DNA of 64,000 nt from Vreelandella stevensii S18214 (GCF_000275725.1 NZ_AJTS01000038.1:36026-100025), one strand, 5' to 3'; shown: positions 12,608 through 23,500, counted from the first letter of the stretch. The notes: generated from the sequence alone by a model not told the origin. A program made the numbers and translations.

Positions 12608-13639
12608 TCAACGCTGGCTTTTTTCCACTCGCGCCAATCGTTTGGCAATATCATCCAACTGCTTGAAGCGCACCGCGTTCTTGCGCCATTGAGTGTTGCT
12701 CATGGCGCCCGTGCCGGAGGAGTAGACACCTGGCTCATGAATCGAATTGGTCACCAGACTCATACCCGTCACCTGCACCCCATCGCACAAGGTCAAGTGG
12801 CCCGACAAGCCAACGCCGCCGCCCAGCATGCAGTGCTTGCCCACTTTGGTGGAACCCGCAATGCCCACACAGCCCGCCAGGGCGCTGTGGTCGCCAATCG
12901 TGACGTTATGGGCAATCTGCACCTGGCTGTCGATCTTGACGTCATTACCGATGACCGTATCGCCCAGTGCGCCACGGTCGATACTCGAACAGCTGCCGAC
13001 TTCCACGTCATCGCCGAGGATGACACCGCCCAACTGGGCGATCTTGTGCCAGCCTGCGCCATCGTGGGCAAACCCGAAGCCATCGCCACCGATCACACAG
13101 CCACTTTGCAGAATGACCCGCTTACCGATGATGACGCCATGACACACCGTCACGTTGGCATGCAGCCGGGTCTCGTCACCCAGACGGCTGTCGGCCCCCA
13201 CCACGCTGCCTGCCCCGACGATCACCCGATCCCCCAGCACGGCCCCCGATTCGATCACCGCATTGGCCTGAATCGAGACGCCCTCGCCCAGCGTGACGCC
13301 TTCCGCCACCACGGCGCTGGGATGAATGCCCGGCACATCGCGGGCCGCCAAAGGGTCAAACAGCTGCGATAGCTTGGCGTAGCCAAGGTAGGGGTTGCTC
13401 ATTTCCAACCGTGGCACCGGGCAATTCTTGCCGTGCTCCGGGTGCAGTAGAACGGCGGCAGCACGCGTCGTGGCCAGATCCTTGAGATACGCGCGATTGG
13501 CAAGAAACGCTACCTGATCGGGCGTGGCTTCCTTGAGGGTGGCCAGGCCACGGATTGGCTGGTCGGCGTCGCCCTCAAAAGCAACGTCCAGATGACGAGC
13601 GATATCAGCCAGGGTGAGGTGTTGAGAAGCGTGCATCAT
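12608..13639 (-). CDS. lpxD: UDP-3-O-(3-hydroxyacyl)glucosamine N-acyltransferase LpxD
   Basis: About 343 residues: an N-terminal uridine-binding domain (LTLADIARHLDVAFEGDADQ) followed by many hexapeptide repeats and the catalytic histidine in VQIAHNVTIGDH. GGDGFGFAHDGAGWHKI is family-typical. It adds the second acyl chain in lipid A synthesis. Two adjacent ATGs (13639, 13636) are candidate starts and neither has a strong ribosome site. The frame also extends to a GTG at 13681, which would add 14 unlikely residues. Confidence 0.96.
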   Translation of the reverse strand: MMHASQHLTLADIARHLDVAFEGDADQPIRGLATLKEATPDQVAFLANRAYLKDLATTRAAAVLLHPEHGKNCPVPRLEMSNPYLGYAKLSQLFDPLAARDVPGIHPSAVVAEGVTLGEGVSIQANAVIESGAVLGDRVIVGAGSVVGADSRLGDETRLHANVTVCHGVIIGKRVILQSGCVIGGDGFGFAHDGAGWHKIAQLGGVILGDDVEVGSCSSIDRGALGDTVIGNDVKIDSQVQIAHNVTIGDHSALAGCVGIAGSTKVGKHCMLGGGVGLSGHLTLCDGVQVTGMSLVTNSIHEPGVYSSGTGAMSNTQWRKNAVRFKQLDDIAKRLARVEKSQR

Positions 13640-13694
13640 GGGAGCCCAGGAAAGCAGCGGTGCGGCCAACGAGCGCCGCACCCACGGTCATGAA

Positions 13695-14201
13695 TTAGTT
13701 CAGCGAATCAAAAATCTGTGTGACCTCGTTGGTCACATTGGGAAGGTCCGTCGAGGAGTGCAGCACTCCCTGAGGCTCTACCAATACGTCGATGTTATGA
13801 CGCTCCAGCACCTGCTCCACGGCCCGCTCGAGCTTGGACTCGGCGCTTTCCAGGAACTGCTGTTCGGAGGTTTGCTGCGCCTGCATCACTTCACGACGAA
13901 GCTGCTCGAAACGGCTGCCCTTCTCCTGCAACTCGGCAATCAACCCGTCGCGCTCGGATTGCGACATGGTCTCGCCCTGCTGCTGCAAGCGAGTTTGCAG
14001 CTGCTGCAGCTCATTACCCAGCGACTGCGCTTCACGCTGCTGGCCACCAATCTGGCTTTCGAGCTGGCTCAGCGATGATTGTGCCGACTGGGTGTTCATC
14101 AGCGCTGCGCGCCAATCCAGCACGGCCACTTCAGCCGCGTAGGCGGGTAGCGTCATGGCTCCGAAAAGGCACACAGCGGCGGTCAGTTTACGCATTATCA
14201 T
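13695..14201 (-). CDS. skp: Periplasmic chaperone Skp/OmpH
   Basis: A signal peptide (MIMRKLTAAVCLFGAMTLPA, cleavage after AYA) is followed by about 145 residues of charged, glutamine-rich coiled coil, typical of the Skp trimer that carries unfolded outer-membrane proteins to BamA. It lies between bamA and lpxD, the universal Skp position. AAGGAG precedes two close starts, ATG 14201 and ATG 14195; the choice is uncertain. Sequence conservation in Skp is low, so the identity rests on signal, composition, size and context. Confidence 0.93.
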   Translation of the reverse strand: MIMRKLTAAVCLFGAMTLPAYAAEVAVLDWRAALMNTQSAQSSLSQLESQIGGQQREAQSLGNELQQLQTRLQQQGETMSQSERDGLIAELQEKGSRFEQLRREVMQAQQTSEQQFLESAESKLERAVEQVLERHNIDVLVEPQGVLHSSTDLPNVTNEVTQIFDSLN

Positions 14202-14214
14202 GACACTCCTTGAA

Positions 14215-16566
14215 TTAGAACGTTTGGCCAAGCGAGAACTGGAAGAACTGCGTGTCATCGCCACTCTCATCGTTTAACGGCTCTGCAATGCTGAAGGTCA
14301 AGGGACCCACGGGCGTCAGCCAGGAGAGACCAATACCCACACTGTAGCGTAAATCGCCCAGATCAACGCCAGAACTGCACTGCTGGCGGCCAGCATCCTC
14401 TTCCAGCACGTCGTAGCAGGAGCTCAGGAAGGTATTACCCGCATCCAGGAACAGCGAAGGCTGAACCGAGCGCTGGTTCTCGACGAACGGCATCGGGAAG
14501 AGGACTTCGGCACTGCCTTGCACCAGCACGTTCCCCCCAAGGGTACGATCCCGGCCACCCTCGCGGGCGGGCGTGGTCCGCTGCCCCAGGGTGTTGGACG
14601 TGAAACCACGCACCGAACCCAGGCCCCCTGCATAGAAGTTCTCATAGAAGGGGTAAGGATCGTTGCTGGCCAGGGTATCGGCATAGCCCAGGTTACCGCT
14701 GAACTTCAACGCCCAGGTCTGATCGTCGTTGATCGGGAAGAGCTGTTGGGCACGGGCCTGAACCTTGTAGTACTCCGCATCGCTGCCCGGCACCCCGGTT
14801 TCCAGCGAGAGACGCTGATAGTTACCCGCCGTCGGCATGATACCGCGGTTCAGGTTGTTGCGGGTCCAGCTGGCGGTCAGCTTCAGGCTCTGGGCATTGT
14901 CACCTTCGTCTTCCACGTAACGGCGAATTTCAGAAGCCGTGTCGAAGTAGGTCTTGACGGTGACGTCTTCGATGCTCGCCCCGAAGTTGAGCCGCGACAG
15001 CTCACTGACAGGGTAACCGAAGTTGATGCCCGCGCCGTAGGCGTCGGTGGAGAACGTAGAGATATCGGAGTCGGCAAAATCCGTCTCGCGATAGAAAACG
15101 TTATAACCTCGGGAGATACCGTCCAGGGTCCAGTAGGGGTCGGTAAAGGCAAAGTTCACGCTCGTGAAGGTGTCGCTGCGCTGTGCGCCGACGTTGACTC
15201 GGTTACCGGTGCCCAGGAAGTTGTTCTGGGCCAGGCCAACGCCGTAGATCACCCCGGCACTTTGCGAGAAACCGACACTGGCCGAGATGGAGCCGGAAGG
15301 CTGCTCTTCCACGTTGTAGGTGACATCCAGCAGGTCGGGCTGCCCCGGCACGGGCTGAGTGTCGACTTCCACTTGGCTGAAGAAGCCAAGCCGCTCCAGG
15401 CGCTGACGCGACTGGGTAATGGATTCCGTGGAGGCAGGTGCCCCCTCCAGCTGAATCATTTCACGGCGCAACACCTCGTCCTGAGTCGTGGTGTTACCAA
15501 AGAATTCGATACGACGCACGTATGTCCGCTGGCCCGGATCAACAGCGATCACCAGGTCGACGGTCTCACCGTCGTCGGCCATTTCAGGGATACCGCGCAC
15601 TTCGGCAAACGCGAAGCCTTCGGCCCCCAGGCGCTGACGCAACGCTTCCGTGGACGCGTTCACGTCGCCACGGGAGAAAATCTCGCCACTGTTGATCTGC
15701 AGTAGGTTGCGCGCTTCGCTTTCGCTGATTTGCAGGTCGCCCGCGAAACGAATGTTACCAACCCGGTACTGGGTGCCTTCATCGATGTTCAACGTCACGA
15801 AGATCTCGGACTTTTCAGGCCCAATCGAGACTTGCGTGGAGGTCACATCGAAGTTGACATAGCCGCGATCCAGATAAAAAGAGCGCAGACGCTCGATGTC
15901 CCCAGAGAGCGCTTCCCGGGAGTACTCGTCCCGCGAGAACCAGCCAAAGAAACGTCCGGGACGGTCGTTCAGTTCGAAGACACCACGCAGCGTGTCGTCA
16001 TCGAAATCACGGTTGCCCACGATATTGATCTGGCGAATCCTGGCCACTTCACCTTCGTTGATGTCGATGTTGACCTGAACCCGGCCTTCGTCGATTTCAT
16101 CCACGCCGACATTGATGCTGGCGCTGTAGCGCCCCTGCGACTGATAAACCCCTTCCAGCTCACGCTCGATATCGTCGAGCGTGGAGAGCTGCAGCACTTG
16201 CCCTTCAGACAGGCCAGACTGACGCAGACCGTTACGCAGGTCGTCATCGGAAATCTGCCGATTGCCGGTAATGTTCAGACGCGCAATGGTGGGCCTTTCG
16301 ACGACCTGAATGACCAGAACATCGCCTTCCCGGGCCAGCGAGACGTCTTCGAACAGGCCAGTGGCAAACAGGTCACGTGCGGCAGCGGCCAGCTGCTGCT
16401 CACTGACGCGGTCGTTGGCACTGACAGGAAACGCATTAAAGACCGAGGCGGCGGATACCCGCTGTAGTCCTTCCACACGAATGTCCGAAACATCAAAGGA
16501 TTGTGCCTGGGCGCCGCTGGCGCCTGCCAGCAAGAGTGCCGCCATTCCAAGGGTCTTGATTTTCAT
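14215..16566 (-). CDS. bamA: Outer membrane protein assembly factor BamA
   Basis: 783 residues. The signal peptide MKIKTLGMAALLLAGASGAQ is followed by five POTRA domains starting SFDVSDIRVEGLQRVSAASV and a C-terminal Omp85 16-strand barrel. The barrel carries the lid-loop motif GGLGSVRGFTSNTLGQR and a terminal beta signal ending in SLGQTF. BamA inserts beta-barrel proteins into the outer membrane. It stands between rseP (sigma-E pathway protease) and skp, which join it functionally in envelope protein folding. Confidence 0.98.
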   Translation of the reverse strand: MKIKTLGMAALLLAGASGAQAQSFDVSDIRVEGLQRVSAASVFNAFPVSANDRVSEQQLAAAARDLFATGLFEDVSLAREGDVLVIQVVERPTIARLNITGNRQISDDDLRNGLRQSGLSEGQVLQLSTLDDIERELEGVYQSQGRYSASINVGVDEIDEGRVQVNIDINEGEVARIRQINIVGNRDFDDDTLRGVFELNDRPGRFFGWFSRDEYSREALSGDIERLRSFYLDRGYVNFDVTSTQVSIGPEKSEIFVTLNIDEGTQYRVGNIRFAGDLQISESEARNLLQINSGEIFSRGDVNASTEALRQRLGAEGFAFAEVRGIPEMADDGETVDLVIAVDPGQRTYVRRIEFFGNTTTQDEVLRREMIQLEGAPASTESITQSRQRLERLGFFSQVEVDTQPVPGQPDLLDVTYNVEEQPSGSISASVGFSQSAGVIYGVGLAQNNFLGTGNRVNVGAQRSDTFTSVNFAFTDPYWTLDGISRGYNVFYRETDFADSDISTFSTDAYGAGINFGYPVSELSRLNFGASIEDVTVKTYFDTASEIRRYVEDEGDNAQSLKLTASWTRNNLNRGIMPTAGNYQRLSLETGVPGSDAEYYKVQARAQQLFPINDDQTWALKFSGNLGYADTLASNDPYPFYENFYAGGLGSVRGFTSNTLGQRTTPAREGGRDRTLGGNVLVQGSAEVLFPMPFVENQRSVQPSLFLDAGNTFLSSCYDVLEEDAGRQQCSSGVDLGDLRYSVGIGLSWLTPVGPLTFSIAEPLNDESGDDTQFFQFSLGQTF

Positions 16567-16664
16567 GCAGTCAGTTCGCTCGCGTTGGTCTGCCTGTCGT
16601 TAAGACAGGCACCATATACATTTGTGCAGGCAGATGACAAGCCATCCGCGCGCTACACGCGTTA

Positions 16665-18023
16665 TTACCACAGGCGCATCAAGTCGAAATAGAGCGCCAT
16701 CAGCATCAGGGTGCCTACCATGGCCAGCCCAATGCGGAGGCCTATTGCCTGTGTCTGCTCAGATACTGGTCGCCCGCGCAGCACCTCGACGAAATAGTAA
16801 AGCAAATGACCACCGTCGAGCACGGGGATAGGCAGCAAATTTAGCACACCCAGGCTGATCGACAGATAGGCCAGAAAGCTAACGAAGGCTTCGGTACCTG
16901 CACGCGCTGAATCCCCGGAGATTTGCGCGATGGTAATGGGCCCCGACAGGTTGGAGGGCGAAATCAGCCCCACCAGCATTTTGCGAATGGCATCGACGGT
17001 GAGCAGCACCATATCACCGGTGCGTGACAGCGCCTGGCCCAGCGCCTCGATGGGCCCATAGCGAATATCGCGCAGCAGTTCGTCAGGCCAGTTGACCGGC
17101 TCGGCACCTGCTCCAATGTACCCAACCTCGACGCCACTCTCCAGCGTATTGCGCCCCGGCGTCATGGTCAGCGTACCGGCTTCGCCGTTGCGCTGGTAAC
17201 CCACGCTGAGGGTCTGGCCTGCACTGTCACGAATGACTTCAACGAACTGCATCCAGTCGCGAACCGGCTCACCGTTCAGCGTGGTAATCCGGTCGCCTGC
17301 CTGAAGGCCAGCCTCGGCCGCTGCCTGGCCTTCCAACACCTGGCCCAGCACGGCAGGAACGTCGGGGCGCCAAGGCACAAAGCCCAGCGTTTCCAGCGGC
17401 TGCGGCGGGTCCTGGCGGACCATGTAGCGGCTGATCGGCAGCTGATATACCCGCGAAGCACTGCTGCCTTCCGGGCGCGCTTCGATGGCCAGCTCACCGT
17501 TGAAGCCGATCATCGATACCAGCTTCAAATTGATCTCTTCCCAGGAGCGCATGGCATCGCCTTGGATGGCGGTGATTTCACTGCCCTGGGGCAAGCCCGC
17601 TTCGGCCGCCGGGGAGTTGGGCGTGACCGGCCCGACAATCGGCGCCACCGTAGTGGTACCGGCCACGAACAGTGCCCAATAGGCCACGATGGCCAGCAGG
17701 AAGTTGGCGATGGGGCCCGCCGCCACGATGGCGATACGCTGCCAGACAGTCTTGCGATTGAACGCCTGGTCCAGCTGCTCTTCGGGGACTGGCGCCTCGC
17801 GCTCGTCGAGCATTTTCACGTAGCCACCCAAAGGAATGGCGGCCACCGCAAATTCGGTCCCGTGGCGGTCCACCGTCGACCACAGCGGCTTGCCGAAACC
17901 GACCGAGAACCTCAGCACTTTCACACCGCACCGGCGCGCCACCCAAAAGTGGCCAAACTCGTGAAACGTGACCAGCAGGCCCAACACCACGATAACCGCT
18001 AGAATATTCTGTATCAGGCCCAC
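16665..18023 (-). CDS. rseP: Site-2 protease RseP
   Basis: 452 residues. The zinc protease motif HEFGH is at residues 21-25 in the first membrane helix, and two PDZ domains follow (AGLPQGSEITAIQGDAM and AGLQAGDRITTLNGEPV). The second active-site motif LNLLPIPVLDGGHLLYY lies near the C-terminus. RseP cleaves anti-sigma factor RseA within the inner membrane, releasing sigma-E, and also clears leftover signal peptides. It sits between dxr and bamA as in other gammaproteobacteria. Confidence 0.98.
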   Translation of the reverse strand: MGLIQNILAVIVVLGLLVTFHEFGHFWVARRCGVKVLRFSVGFGKPLWSTVDRHGTEFAVAAIPLGGYVKMLDEREAPVPEEQLDQAFNRKTVWQRIAIVAAGPIANFLLAIVAYWALFVAGTTTVAPIVGPVTPNSPAAEAGLPQGSEITAIQGDAMRSWEEINLKLVSMIGFNGELAIEARPEGSSASRVYQLPISRYMVRQDPPQPLETLGFVPWRPDVPAVLGQVLEGQAAAEAGLQAGDRITTLNGEPVRDWMQFVEVIRDSAGQTLSVGYQRNGEAGTLTMTPGRNTLESGVEVGYIGAGAEPVNWPDELLRDIRYGPIEALGQALSRTGDMVLLTVDAIRKMLVGLISPSNLSGPITIAQISGDSARAGTEAFVSFLAYLSISLGVLNLLPIPVLDGGHLLYYFVEVLRGRPVSEQTQAIGLRIGLAMVGTLMLMALYFDLMRLW

Positions 18024-18049
18024 GCCGTGCTCCTTTACATGACTCGCCG

Positions 18050-19261
18050 TTAGAGCGGAGAGGGCTCAGCCCTGCGCTGGCGTACGATGACGTCTGCCTG
18101 CTCACGCGCCCAGCGATCCGCATTCAATACTTGCTCAAGGGTCGCGGCAGCGCCTTGATAAGGCTGTGCCATGACCGCCGCCACCACCTCGGCAATCTCG
18201 CTAAAGCCGATGGTTTCCGACAGGAAGGCGTCCACCGCGACTTCATTGGCCGCATTGAGAATGGCCGGCGCCGCGCCACCCTTCTGGATCGCCTCCCGCG
18301 CTAATCTCAGGCAGGGAAACAGCGCCTCGTCCGGCGCCTCGAACTCCAGTCGCGCTACCTGAAACAGGTCCAGCGCTTCGACCCCAGCATCGATGCGCTC
18401 CGGCCAGGCCAGGCCGTAGGCAATCGGGGTGCGCATATCAGGGTTGCCCAGCTGCGCAATGACCGAGCCATCGTCGTAGGCTGCCATCGAATGAATGACG
18501 CTTTGGGGGTGCACGACCACCTGCACCTGCTCGGGCGTGGCATCGAACAGCCAGCAGGCCTCGATCAGCTCCAGGCCTTTGTTCATTAGCGTGGCGCTAT
18601 CCACGGAGATTTTGCGCCCCATGGACCAGTTGGGGTGAGCACAGGCCTGCTCGGGGGTGACCCTGGCGATGTCGGCCGCCGCCCAGCCACGGAACGGACC
18701 GCCCGACGCGGTCAACAGCAGTTGACGCACGCCATGTCTGGCCAGCCCCCCACGATGCTCGCTGGGTAGACACTGGTAGATGGCATTATGTTCAGAATCG
18801 ATCGGCAGCAGGATGGCACCAGAGCGCTCGACTGCCTCCATGAACAGCGCGCCGCTCATGACCAGCGCCTCTTTATTGGCCAACAGCACGCGCTTGCCTG
18901 CCTCTGCCGCCGCCAGCGCTGGTAGAAGGCCAGCGGCCCCGACGATGGCGGCCATGACGGTATCGACCTCTGCTGCGCTAGCCACGTCGCATAGCGACTC
19001 AGGGCCGGAGAGCACTCGGGTATCGATACCCGATTTTCCAAGCGCCTGCTGTAGCCACTGGGCATCGTTCGCGTCATCCAGCACCGCAAACCGAGGGCGG
19101 TGTACCTGACACTGCGCCAGCAAGGCTTCTTTTGAGGTATGGGCCGTCAGCGCATAAACACGGTAGCGGTCAGGGTGACGGGCGATCACATCCAGGGTAC
19201 TGGTGCCAATCGAGCCCGTGGCCCCGAGCACCGTCACTTGCTGAACAGGCGCGGTGCTCAT
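18050..19261 (-). CDS. dxr: 1-deoxy-D-xylulose 5-phosphate reductoisomerase
   Basis: 403 residues. The NADPH-binding [18 protein letters not shown] is at the N-terminus, and the substrate and metal segments [15 protein letters not shown] and [20 protein letters not shown] follow. It makes 2-C-methyl-D-erythritol 4-phosphate, the committed step of the MEP isoprenoid route; the product line ends in undecaprenyl phosphate via UppS, encoded two genes upstream. ATG 19261 overlaps the cdsA stop (ATGA). The open frame extends 13 codons upstream within cdsA and is rejected. Confidence 0.98.
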   Translation of the reverse strand: MSTAPVQQVTVLGATGSIGTSTLDVIARHPDRYRVYALTAHTSKEALLAQCQVHRPRFAVLDDANDAQWLQQALGKSGIDTRVLSGPESLCDVASAAEVDTVMAAIVGAAGLLPALAAAEAGKRVLLANKEALVMSGALFMEAVERSGAILLPIDSEHNAIYQCLPSEHRGGLARHGVRQLLLTASGGPFRGWAAADIARVTPEQACAHPNWSMGRKISVDSATLMNKGLELIEACWLFDATPEQVQVVVHPQSVIHSMAAYDDGSVIAQLGNPDMRTPIAYGLAWPERIDAGVEALDLFQVARLEFEAPDEALFPCLRLAREAIQKGGAAPAILNAANEVAVDAFLSETIGFSEIAEVVAAVMAQPYQGAAATLEQVLNADRWAREQADVIVRQRRAEPSPL

Positions 19262-20079
19262 AGCGCGCTCACCTGAGCCTGCAGCACCAGCAGATAGCAC
19301 AAGGCGAAAGTCGGAATGGCGGCCGTCAGACTATCGATACGATCCAGCACGCCCCCATGGCCGGGCAGCAGCTGGCTGGAGTCCTTGATATCACGGTAAC
19401 GCTTGAGCATGCTTTCCAGCAGGTCGCCCAGCACCGAGATCAGCGTGACGACAGCCGTGATCAACAGCAGTGCGATGCCTCCAGCAACCCCCAGGGGCTG
19501 CCACAGCGCGAACAGCAGCGCCAGCAGGCACGTGGCGGCAAGACCGCCCAGCACGCCTTCCCAGGACTTACCGGGGCTGACCCGCGGGGCCAGCTTGCGC
19601 TTGCCCCAGCGGCGACCGGCAAAATACGCCCCGATGTCGGCACTCCACACCAGCAGCAGCACGAACAGCAGCCACACGGCGCCGCTATCACGCAGGACGT
19701 TGAACCCCACCCAGCAAGGCAGCAGCACCCAGACGCCCATCAACAGCCGCCGAGTGGTGCTCTGCCACTGCTGGCCCGCCGCCGGGTATTGGGTTACCCA
19801 GTACAGGTTCAGCAGCCAACCGGCAGCAGCCAGCCATAGCGGCCACACCGAATAGGCCGCCCCGCTAAACCACAGCAGCGCCATGAGCACCGCCATCCCG
19901 ACGACGCCACCAAGCCGCTGGCTCGGTTGCGTCACGCCTGCGAGGTTGGTCCACTCCCAGGCACCCAGAAGCACTACGACGGCGGTAAACAGCGCAAACG
20001 CGCCGCCCTGTAATCCAAACAACCCGGCCAGCACCAGGGGTGCCAGCCAGGCAGCGGTGATGATTCGCTGTTTAAGCAC
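19258..20079 (-). CDS. cdsA: Phosphatidate cytidylyltransferase
   Basis: 273 residues, strongly hydrophobic with about eight membrane segments. The C-terminal CDP-diglyceride synthetase signature is present: [20 protein letters not shown], then GVLDRIDS. The enzyme makes CDP-diacylglycerol, precursor of all phospholipids, in the inner membrane. The start overlaps the end of uppS by eight bases and the stop overlaps the dxr start, so the three genes form a tightly coupled run. Confidence 0.97.
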   Translation of the reverse strand: MLKQRIITAAWLAPLVLAGLFGLQGGAFALFTAVVVLLGAWEWTNLAGVTQPSQRLGGVVGMAVLMALLWFSGAAYSVWPLWLAAAGWLLNLYWVTQYPAAGQQWQSTTRRLLMGVWVLLPCWVGFNVLRDSGAVWLLFVLLLVWSADIGAYFAGRRWGKRKLAPRVSPGKSWEGVLGGLAATCLLALLFALWQPLGVAGGIALLLITAVVTLISVLGDLLESMLKRYRDIKDSSQLLPGHGGVLDRIDSLTAAIPTFALCYLLVLQAQVSAL

Positions 20080-20857
20080 CTTGCGCCTCTATTTGTTCGT
20101 CGGTCATGCCAAAGCGGCGGCGTCTCATACAGAAATCGTCCACCGCCTCGTCGAAAGCCGCGCCGTTGAAATCGGGCCACAGCAAGGGAGAGAAATGCAG
20201 CTCTGCGTAGGCCAGTTGCCACAGCATGAAATTGGACAAGCGCTGCTCGCCACTGGTACGGATGCACAGATCCACCGGCGGCACCTGCGCCACTCCCATG
20301 GCGGCGTCCATCTGCGCCTCGTCAATGGCCTCGGGACTCAGCTCGCCTGCGGCCACCTGTTCGGCCAACTGCCGTGCAGCCCGGGCGATGTCCCACTGGC
20401 CACCGTAGTTGGCGGCGATCACCAGGTGCATGCCCGTATTGTCGGCGGTCAGCGCCTGAGCACGCTGAATGTGTTTCTGAATGGCGTGGGAAAAACCACG
20501 CTGCTCACCAATGATGGAGAGCCGTATATTGCGCTCGTGAAGCTTCTTGACCTCACGCTTCAAGGCCATCAGGAAAAGCTCCATCAGCGCGTTGACCTCG
20601 GCCGCAGGGCGCTTCCAGTTCTCACTGGAAAACGCAAACAGGCTGAGGGTGTCGACGCCCCGCTCGGCGGCGCGCTCGATGACCGCACGCACGGCCTCGA
20701 CGCCTGCACGGTGGCCTCGCGCACCTGACAGCCCACGCGCCCGAGCCCAGCGATTGTTACCATCCATGATGATCGCAACATGGGACGGCAGCCCCCCCTC
20801 GGATCGAGAAGGCTCCGTGCCGCCCGGCTGCAGTGAGGGAAGCTGGGGGGAGGTCAT
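20072..20857 (-). CDS. uppS: Undecaprenyl diphosphate synthase (di-trans,poly-cis)
   Basis: About 261 residues with the cis-prenyltransferase motifs HVAIIMDGNNRWARARG, GHRAGVEAVR, LFAFSSENWKRP and the C-terminal RTSGEQRLSNFMLWQLAYAE. The enzyme makes the C55 lipid carrier for peptidoglycan and O-antigen. ATG 20857 is taken as start; a TTG at 20872 would add five residues, and neither has a clear ribosome site. It follows frr after a 105-base gap. Confidence 0.96.
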   Translation of the reverse strand: MTSPQLPSLQPGGTEPSRSEGGLPSHVAIIMDGNNRWARARGLSGARGHRAGVEAVRAVIERAAERGVDTLSLFAFSSENWKRPAAEVNALMELFLMALKREVKKLHERNIRLSIIGEQRGFSHAIQKHIQRAQALTADNTGMHLVIAANYGGQWDIARAARQLAEQVAAGELSPEAIDEAQMDAAMGVAQVPPVDLCIRTSGEQRLSNFMLWQLAYAELHFSPLLWPDFNGAAFDEAVDDFCMRRRRFGMTDEQIEAQGA

Positions 20858-20962
20858 GGGGTCTCGCACCAAAGATCAATCATATTAAAGCCAAGCGATG
20901 GCCCACGGGCAGCCAGGCTGCCCGTGGTGAAGTGAACGCAGTCTGCGATGTCGACGACATCG

Positions 20963-21520
20963 TTATACCTGCATGAGATCCTGCTCTTTTGCTGCCAACG
21001 CCTTGTCGATCTCGGCGATGTACTTGTCGGTCAGCTTCTGGATCTCGTCTTCGCCCTGGCGCTGATCATCTTCGGTGATCGCTTTCTCTTTCAGCAGCGA
21101 CTTGAAGTCACCGTTGGCGTCACGACGCACGTTACGCACCGCCACGCGGGCGGTTTCGGCCTCGCCACGCGCCTGCTTGATGTAGCCTTTGCGCGTTTCT
21201 TCGGTGAGCATCGGCATAGGCACGCGAATCACGTTACCGGCACTGGAGGGGTTGAGGCCCAAATCAGAGGTCATGATCGCCTTTTCGATCTTCGGCACCA
21301 TGCCCTGCTCCCAGGGGGCAACGGCCAGGGTGCGCGCGTCTTCGACGCTGACCGAAGCCACCTGATTCAGCGGCACCTGGCCACCGTAGTACTCGACGGT
21401 CACGGCATCCAGGATGCTGGGATGCGCACGCCCGGTGCGAATCTTGTTAAAGTTGACGTGCAGCGCCTCGACGCTCTTCTTCATGCGAGATTCTGCATCT
21501 TTCTTGATGTCGTTGATCAC
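20963..21520 (-). CDS. frr: Ribosome recycling factor
   Basis: 185 residues, the family length. The sequence starts [20 protein letters not shown] and contains [21 protein letters not shown] and a central hinge around [23 protein letters not shown] splits post-termination ribosomes together with EF-G. It begins four bases after the pyrH stop, so the two are almost certainly co-translated. Confidence 0.98.
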   Translation of the reverse strand: MINDIKKDAESRMKKSVEALHVNFNKIRTGRAHPSILDAVTVEYYGGQVPLNQVASVSVEDARTLAVAPWEQGMVPKIEKAIMTSDLGLNPSSAGNVIRVPMPMLTEETRKGYIKQARGEAETARVAVRNVRRDANGDFKSLLKEKAITEDDQRQGEDEIQKLTDKYIAEIDKALAAKEQDLMQV

Positions 21521-21524
21521 GTTG

Positions 21525-22292
21525 TTACCCTCTGTCTATCAGCGTGCCTTCCTTGCCCCCTACTACCAGATTCAGCAGGGCACCAGGCTTGTTCATATCG
21601 AATACCCGCACCGGCATATCATGGTCACGTACCAGGCAGATAGCGGTCAAATCCATGACGCCCAGCTTCTGCTCCAGAGCATCGTCGTAGGAGAGCTGGT
21701 CGTATTTTACGGCGTCGGGGTACTTCACCGGGTCCTTATTGTACACGCCGTCCACCTTGGTGGCTTTGATGACGACGTCCACGTCCACTTCGATACCGCG
21801 CAAGCAGGCGGCCGAGTCCGTGGTGAAGAAAGGGTTACCGGTGCCTGCAGAGAACAGCACCACGTCGCCGGAGGTCAGATAGCGAATGGCGGTGCGGCGG
21901 TCATAATGTTCCACCACGCCGCTCATGGGAATCGCCGACATCACCCGTGAACGAATATTGGAGCGCTCCAGCGCATCGCGCATGGCTAGCGCATTCATCA
22001 CGGTGGCCAGCATTCCCATGTGGTCACCCGTCACTCGGTCCATGCCCGCTTCGTTCAACGCAGCGCCACGGAACAAGTTACCCCCTCCAATCACGATACC
22101 TACCTGCACACCGATCCCGACCAGCTGGCCGATCTCCAGTGCCATTCGGTCCAGTACTTTGGGGTCGATACCAAAATCATGCTCTCCCATCAGCGCTTCG
22201 CCCGACAGCTTCAGCAAAATACGCTTGTATTTCGATTTCGACTTGTCGATTTTCGTGGCAGCGGGGGCAGACTCTTGAATCTCACGTGACAT
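21525..22292 (-). CDS. pyrH: UMP kinase
   Basis: 255 residues of the amino acid kinase fold: [15 protein letters not shown] at the N-terminus, [13 protein letters not shown], the GTP/UTP control region, and [19 protein letters not shown]. It phosphorylates UMP to UDP. The N-terminus carries a family-variable extension of about 20 residues ([20 protein letters not shown]) before the core. It follows tsf after a 122-base gap that contains a strong hairpin. Confidence 0.98.
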   Translation of the reverse strand: MSREIQESAPAATKIDKSKSKYKRILLKLSGEALMGEHDFGIDPKVLDRMALEIGQLVGIGVQVGIVIGGGNLFRGAALNEAGMDRVTGDHMGMLATVMNALAMRDALERSNIRSRVMSAIPMSGVVEHYDRRTAIRYLTSGDVVLFSAGTGNPFFTTDSAACLRGIEVDVDVVIKATKVDGVYNKDPVKYPDAVKYDQLSYDDALEQKLGVMDLTAICLVRDHDMPVRVFDMNKPGALLNLVVGGKEGTLIDRG

Positions 22293-22368
22293 GGCATCTC
22301 TCCTGAGGCAGACCTGGACACAGGTGGGCGAGACAGCACCTGTATTTCACAGGGGCCGGATACACGAA

Positions 22369-22390
22369 GGCGTGCGCTCGCGCGCACGCC
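22369..22390. other. GC-rich hairpin between tsf and pyrH
   Basis: A perfect 9-bp stem (GGCGTGCGC / GCGCACGCC) with a TCGC loop lies between the tsf stop and the pyrH start. No T-run follows on the minus strand. It is therefore more likely a transcript-stabilising or processing hairpin, or a weak pause site, than a full terminator. Confidence 0.5.
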
Positions 22391-22414
22391 ATCATCTTAC
22401 AGAAACCTCTGACC

Positions 22415-23284
22415 TTAGCGACGGCCAGCCTGTTCCATAACTTCTTTGGCAAAGTCGACTTCTTCTTTCTCGATGCCTTCACCCACTTCAAAGCGAATGA
22501 AGCTGACCACTTCGCCACCGGCTGCCTTGACGAACTCGGCAACGGACTGGTTCGGGTCCTTGACGAACGGCTGCTCGGTCAGGCTGTTCTCGGCCAGATA
22601 CTTCTTCAGGCGGCCTTCGACCATCTTCTCGGCGATCTGCTCGGGCTTGCCCGCCATGTCCGGCTGCGCCAGGATGATGGCTTTTTCCTTGTCCAGCTCT
22701 TCCTGGGGCATGTCGGCCGGGTGGGCCACTGCCGGGTTGATGGCAGCCACGTGCATGGCAACGTCCTTGGCAACCTCGGCATTACCGCCTTTCAGCACGG
22801 TCAGTACGCCAATGCGGCCACCGTGAACGTACTCGCCAACCAGACCAGCGTCTACAGCGTTGACGACGACGGCACGACGCACGCCGATGTTCTCGCCGAT
22901 TTTCTGAACCAGCTGCTCACGCGCAGACTCCAGATCACCCGCCATGACGGCCGCCACGTCTTCGCTCTTGGCAGCGAAGAAGGCATCCGCAATCTTGCCG
23001 GTGAAGGCAATGAAGTTATCGTCGCGGGCAACGAAATCGGTTTCAGAGTTGATTTCGACCATGACGCCGTAGCTGCCGTCTTCAGCGACACGCGTTACCA
23101 CGGCGCCTTCTGCAGCGGTACGACCCGCTTTCTTAGCGGCTTTTAGGCCAGAGCTTTTACGCAGGTTTTCGATCGCCACGTCAATGTCGCCGCCGGCTTC
23201 GGTGAGTGCTTTTTTGCACTCCATCATGCCAAGACCGGTACGTTCGCGCAGTTCCTTAACCTGAGAGGCGCTGATAGCTGCCAT
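22415..23284 (-). CDS. tsf: Translation elongation factor Ts
   Basis: 289 residues. The N-terminal UBA-like domain is [20 protein letters not shown], followed by [11 protein letters not shown] and the core contact region [18 protein letters not shown]-Ts exchanges GDP for GTP on EF-Tu. It is 216 bases downstream of rpsB, separated by a terminator-like hairpin, the classic rpsB-tsf arrangement. Confidence 0.98.
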   Translation of the reverse strand: MAAISASQVKELRERTGLGMMECKKALTEAGGDIDVAIENLRKSSGLKAAKKAGRTAAEGAVVTRVAEDGSYGVMVEINSETDFVARDDNFIAFTGKIADAFFAAKSEDVAAVMAGDLESAREQLVQKIGENIGVRRAVVVNAVDAGLVGEYVHGGRIGVLTVLKGGNAEVAKDVAMHVAAINPAVAHPADMPQEELDKEKAIILAQPDMAGKPEQIAEKMVEGRLKKYLAENSLTEQPFVKDPNQSVAEFVKAAGGEVVSFIRFEVGEGIEKEEVDFAKEVMEQAGRR

Positions 23285-23434
23285 GAGATTTCACCTCGGA
23301 AATGGTTCTAACTGAGAGTTAAACGCGCTACAGAGTATACCCACGATAGATGACCGTTGCGTATCACAGTGCAGAGCGCTTGCCGGCACCTGGTGTCCGG
23401 CGTGATCGGCCCGTTTGGGAGCACCCAAAGCGGG

Positions 23435-23456
23435 AAAAAGGGGGCATAAGGCCCCC
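23435..23456 (-). terminator. Terminator/attenuator between rpsB and tsf
   Basis: Read on the minus strand there is a six-pair GC stem (GGGGGC / GCCCCC) with a five-base loop, followed directly by a run of five T. It lies after the rpsB stop and before tsf. This fits partial termination that makes more S2 than EF-Ts message, as described for the E. coli rpsB-tsf operon. Read-through efficiency cannot be judged from sequence. Confidence 0.75.
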
Positions 23457-23500
23457 TCTTGACGATGCGGCTCAACTGCCCGCCGCACCCACTGCCAGCG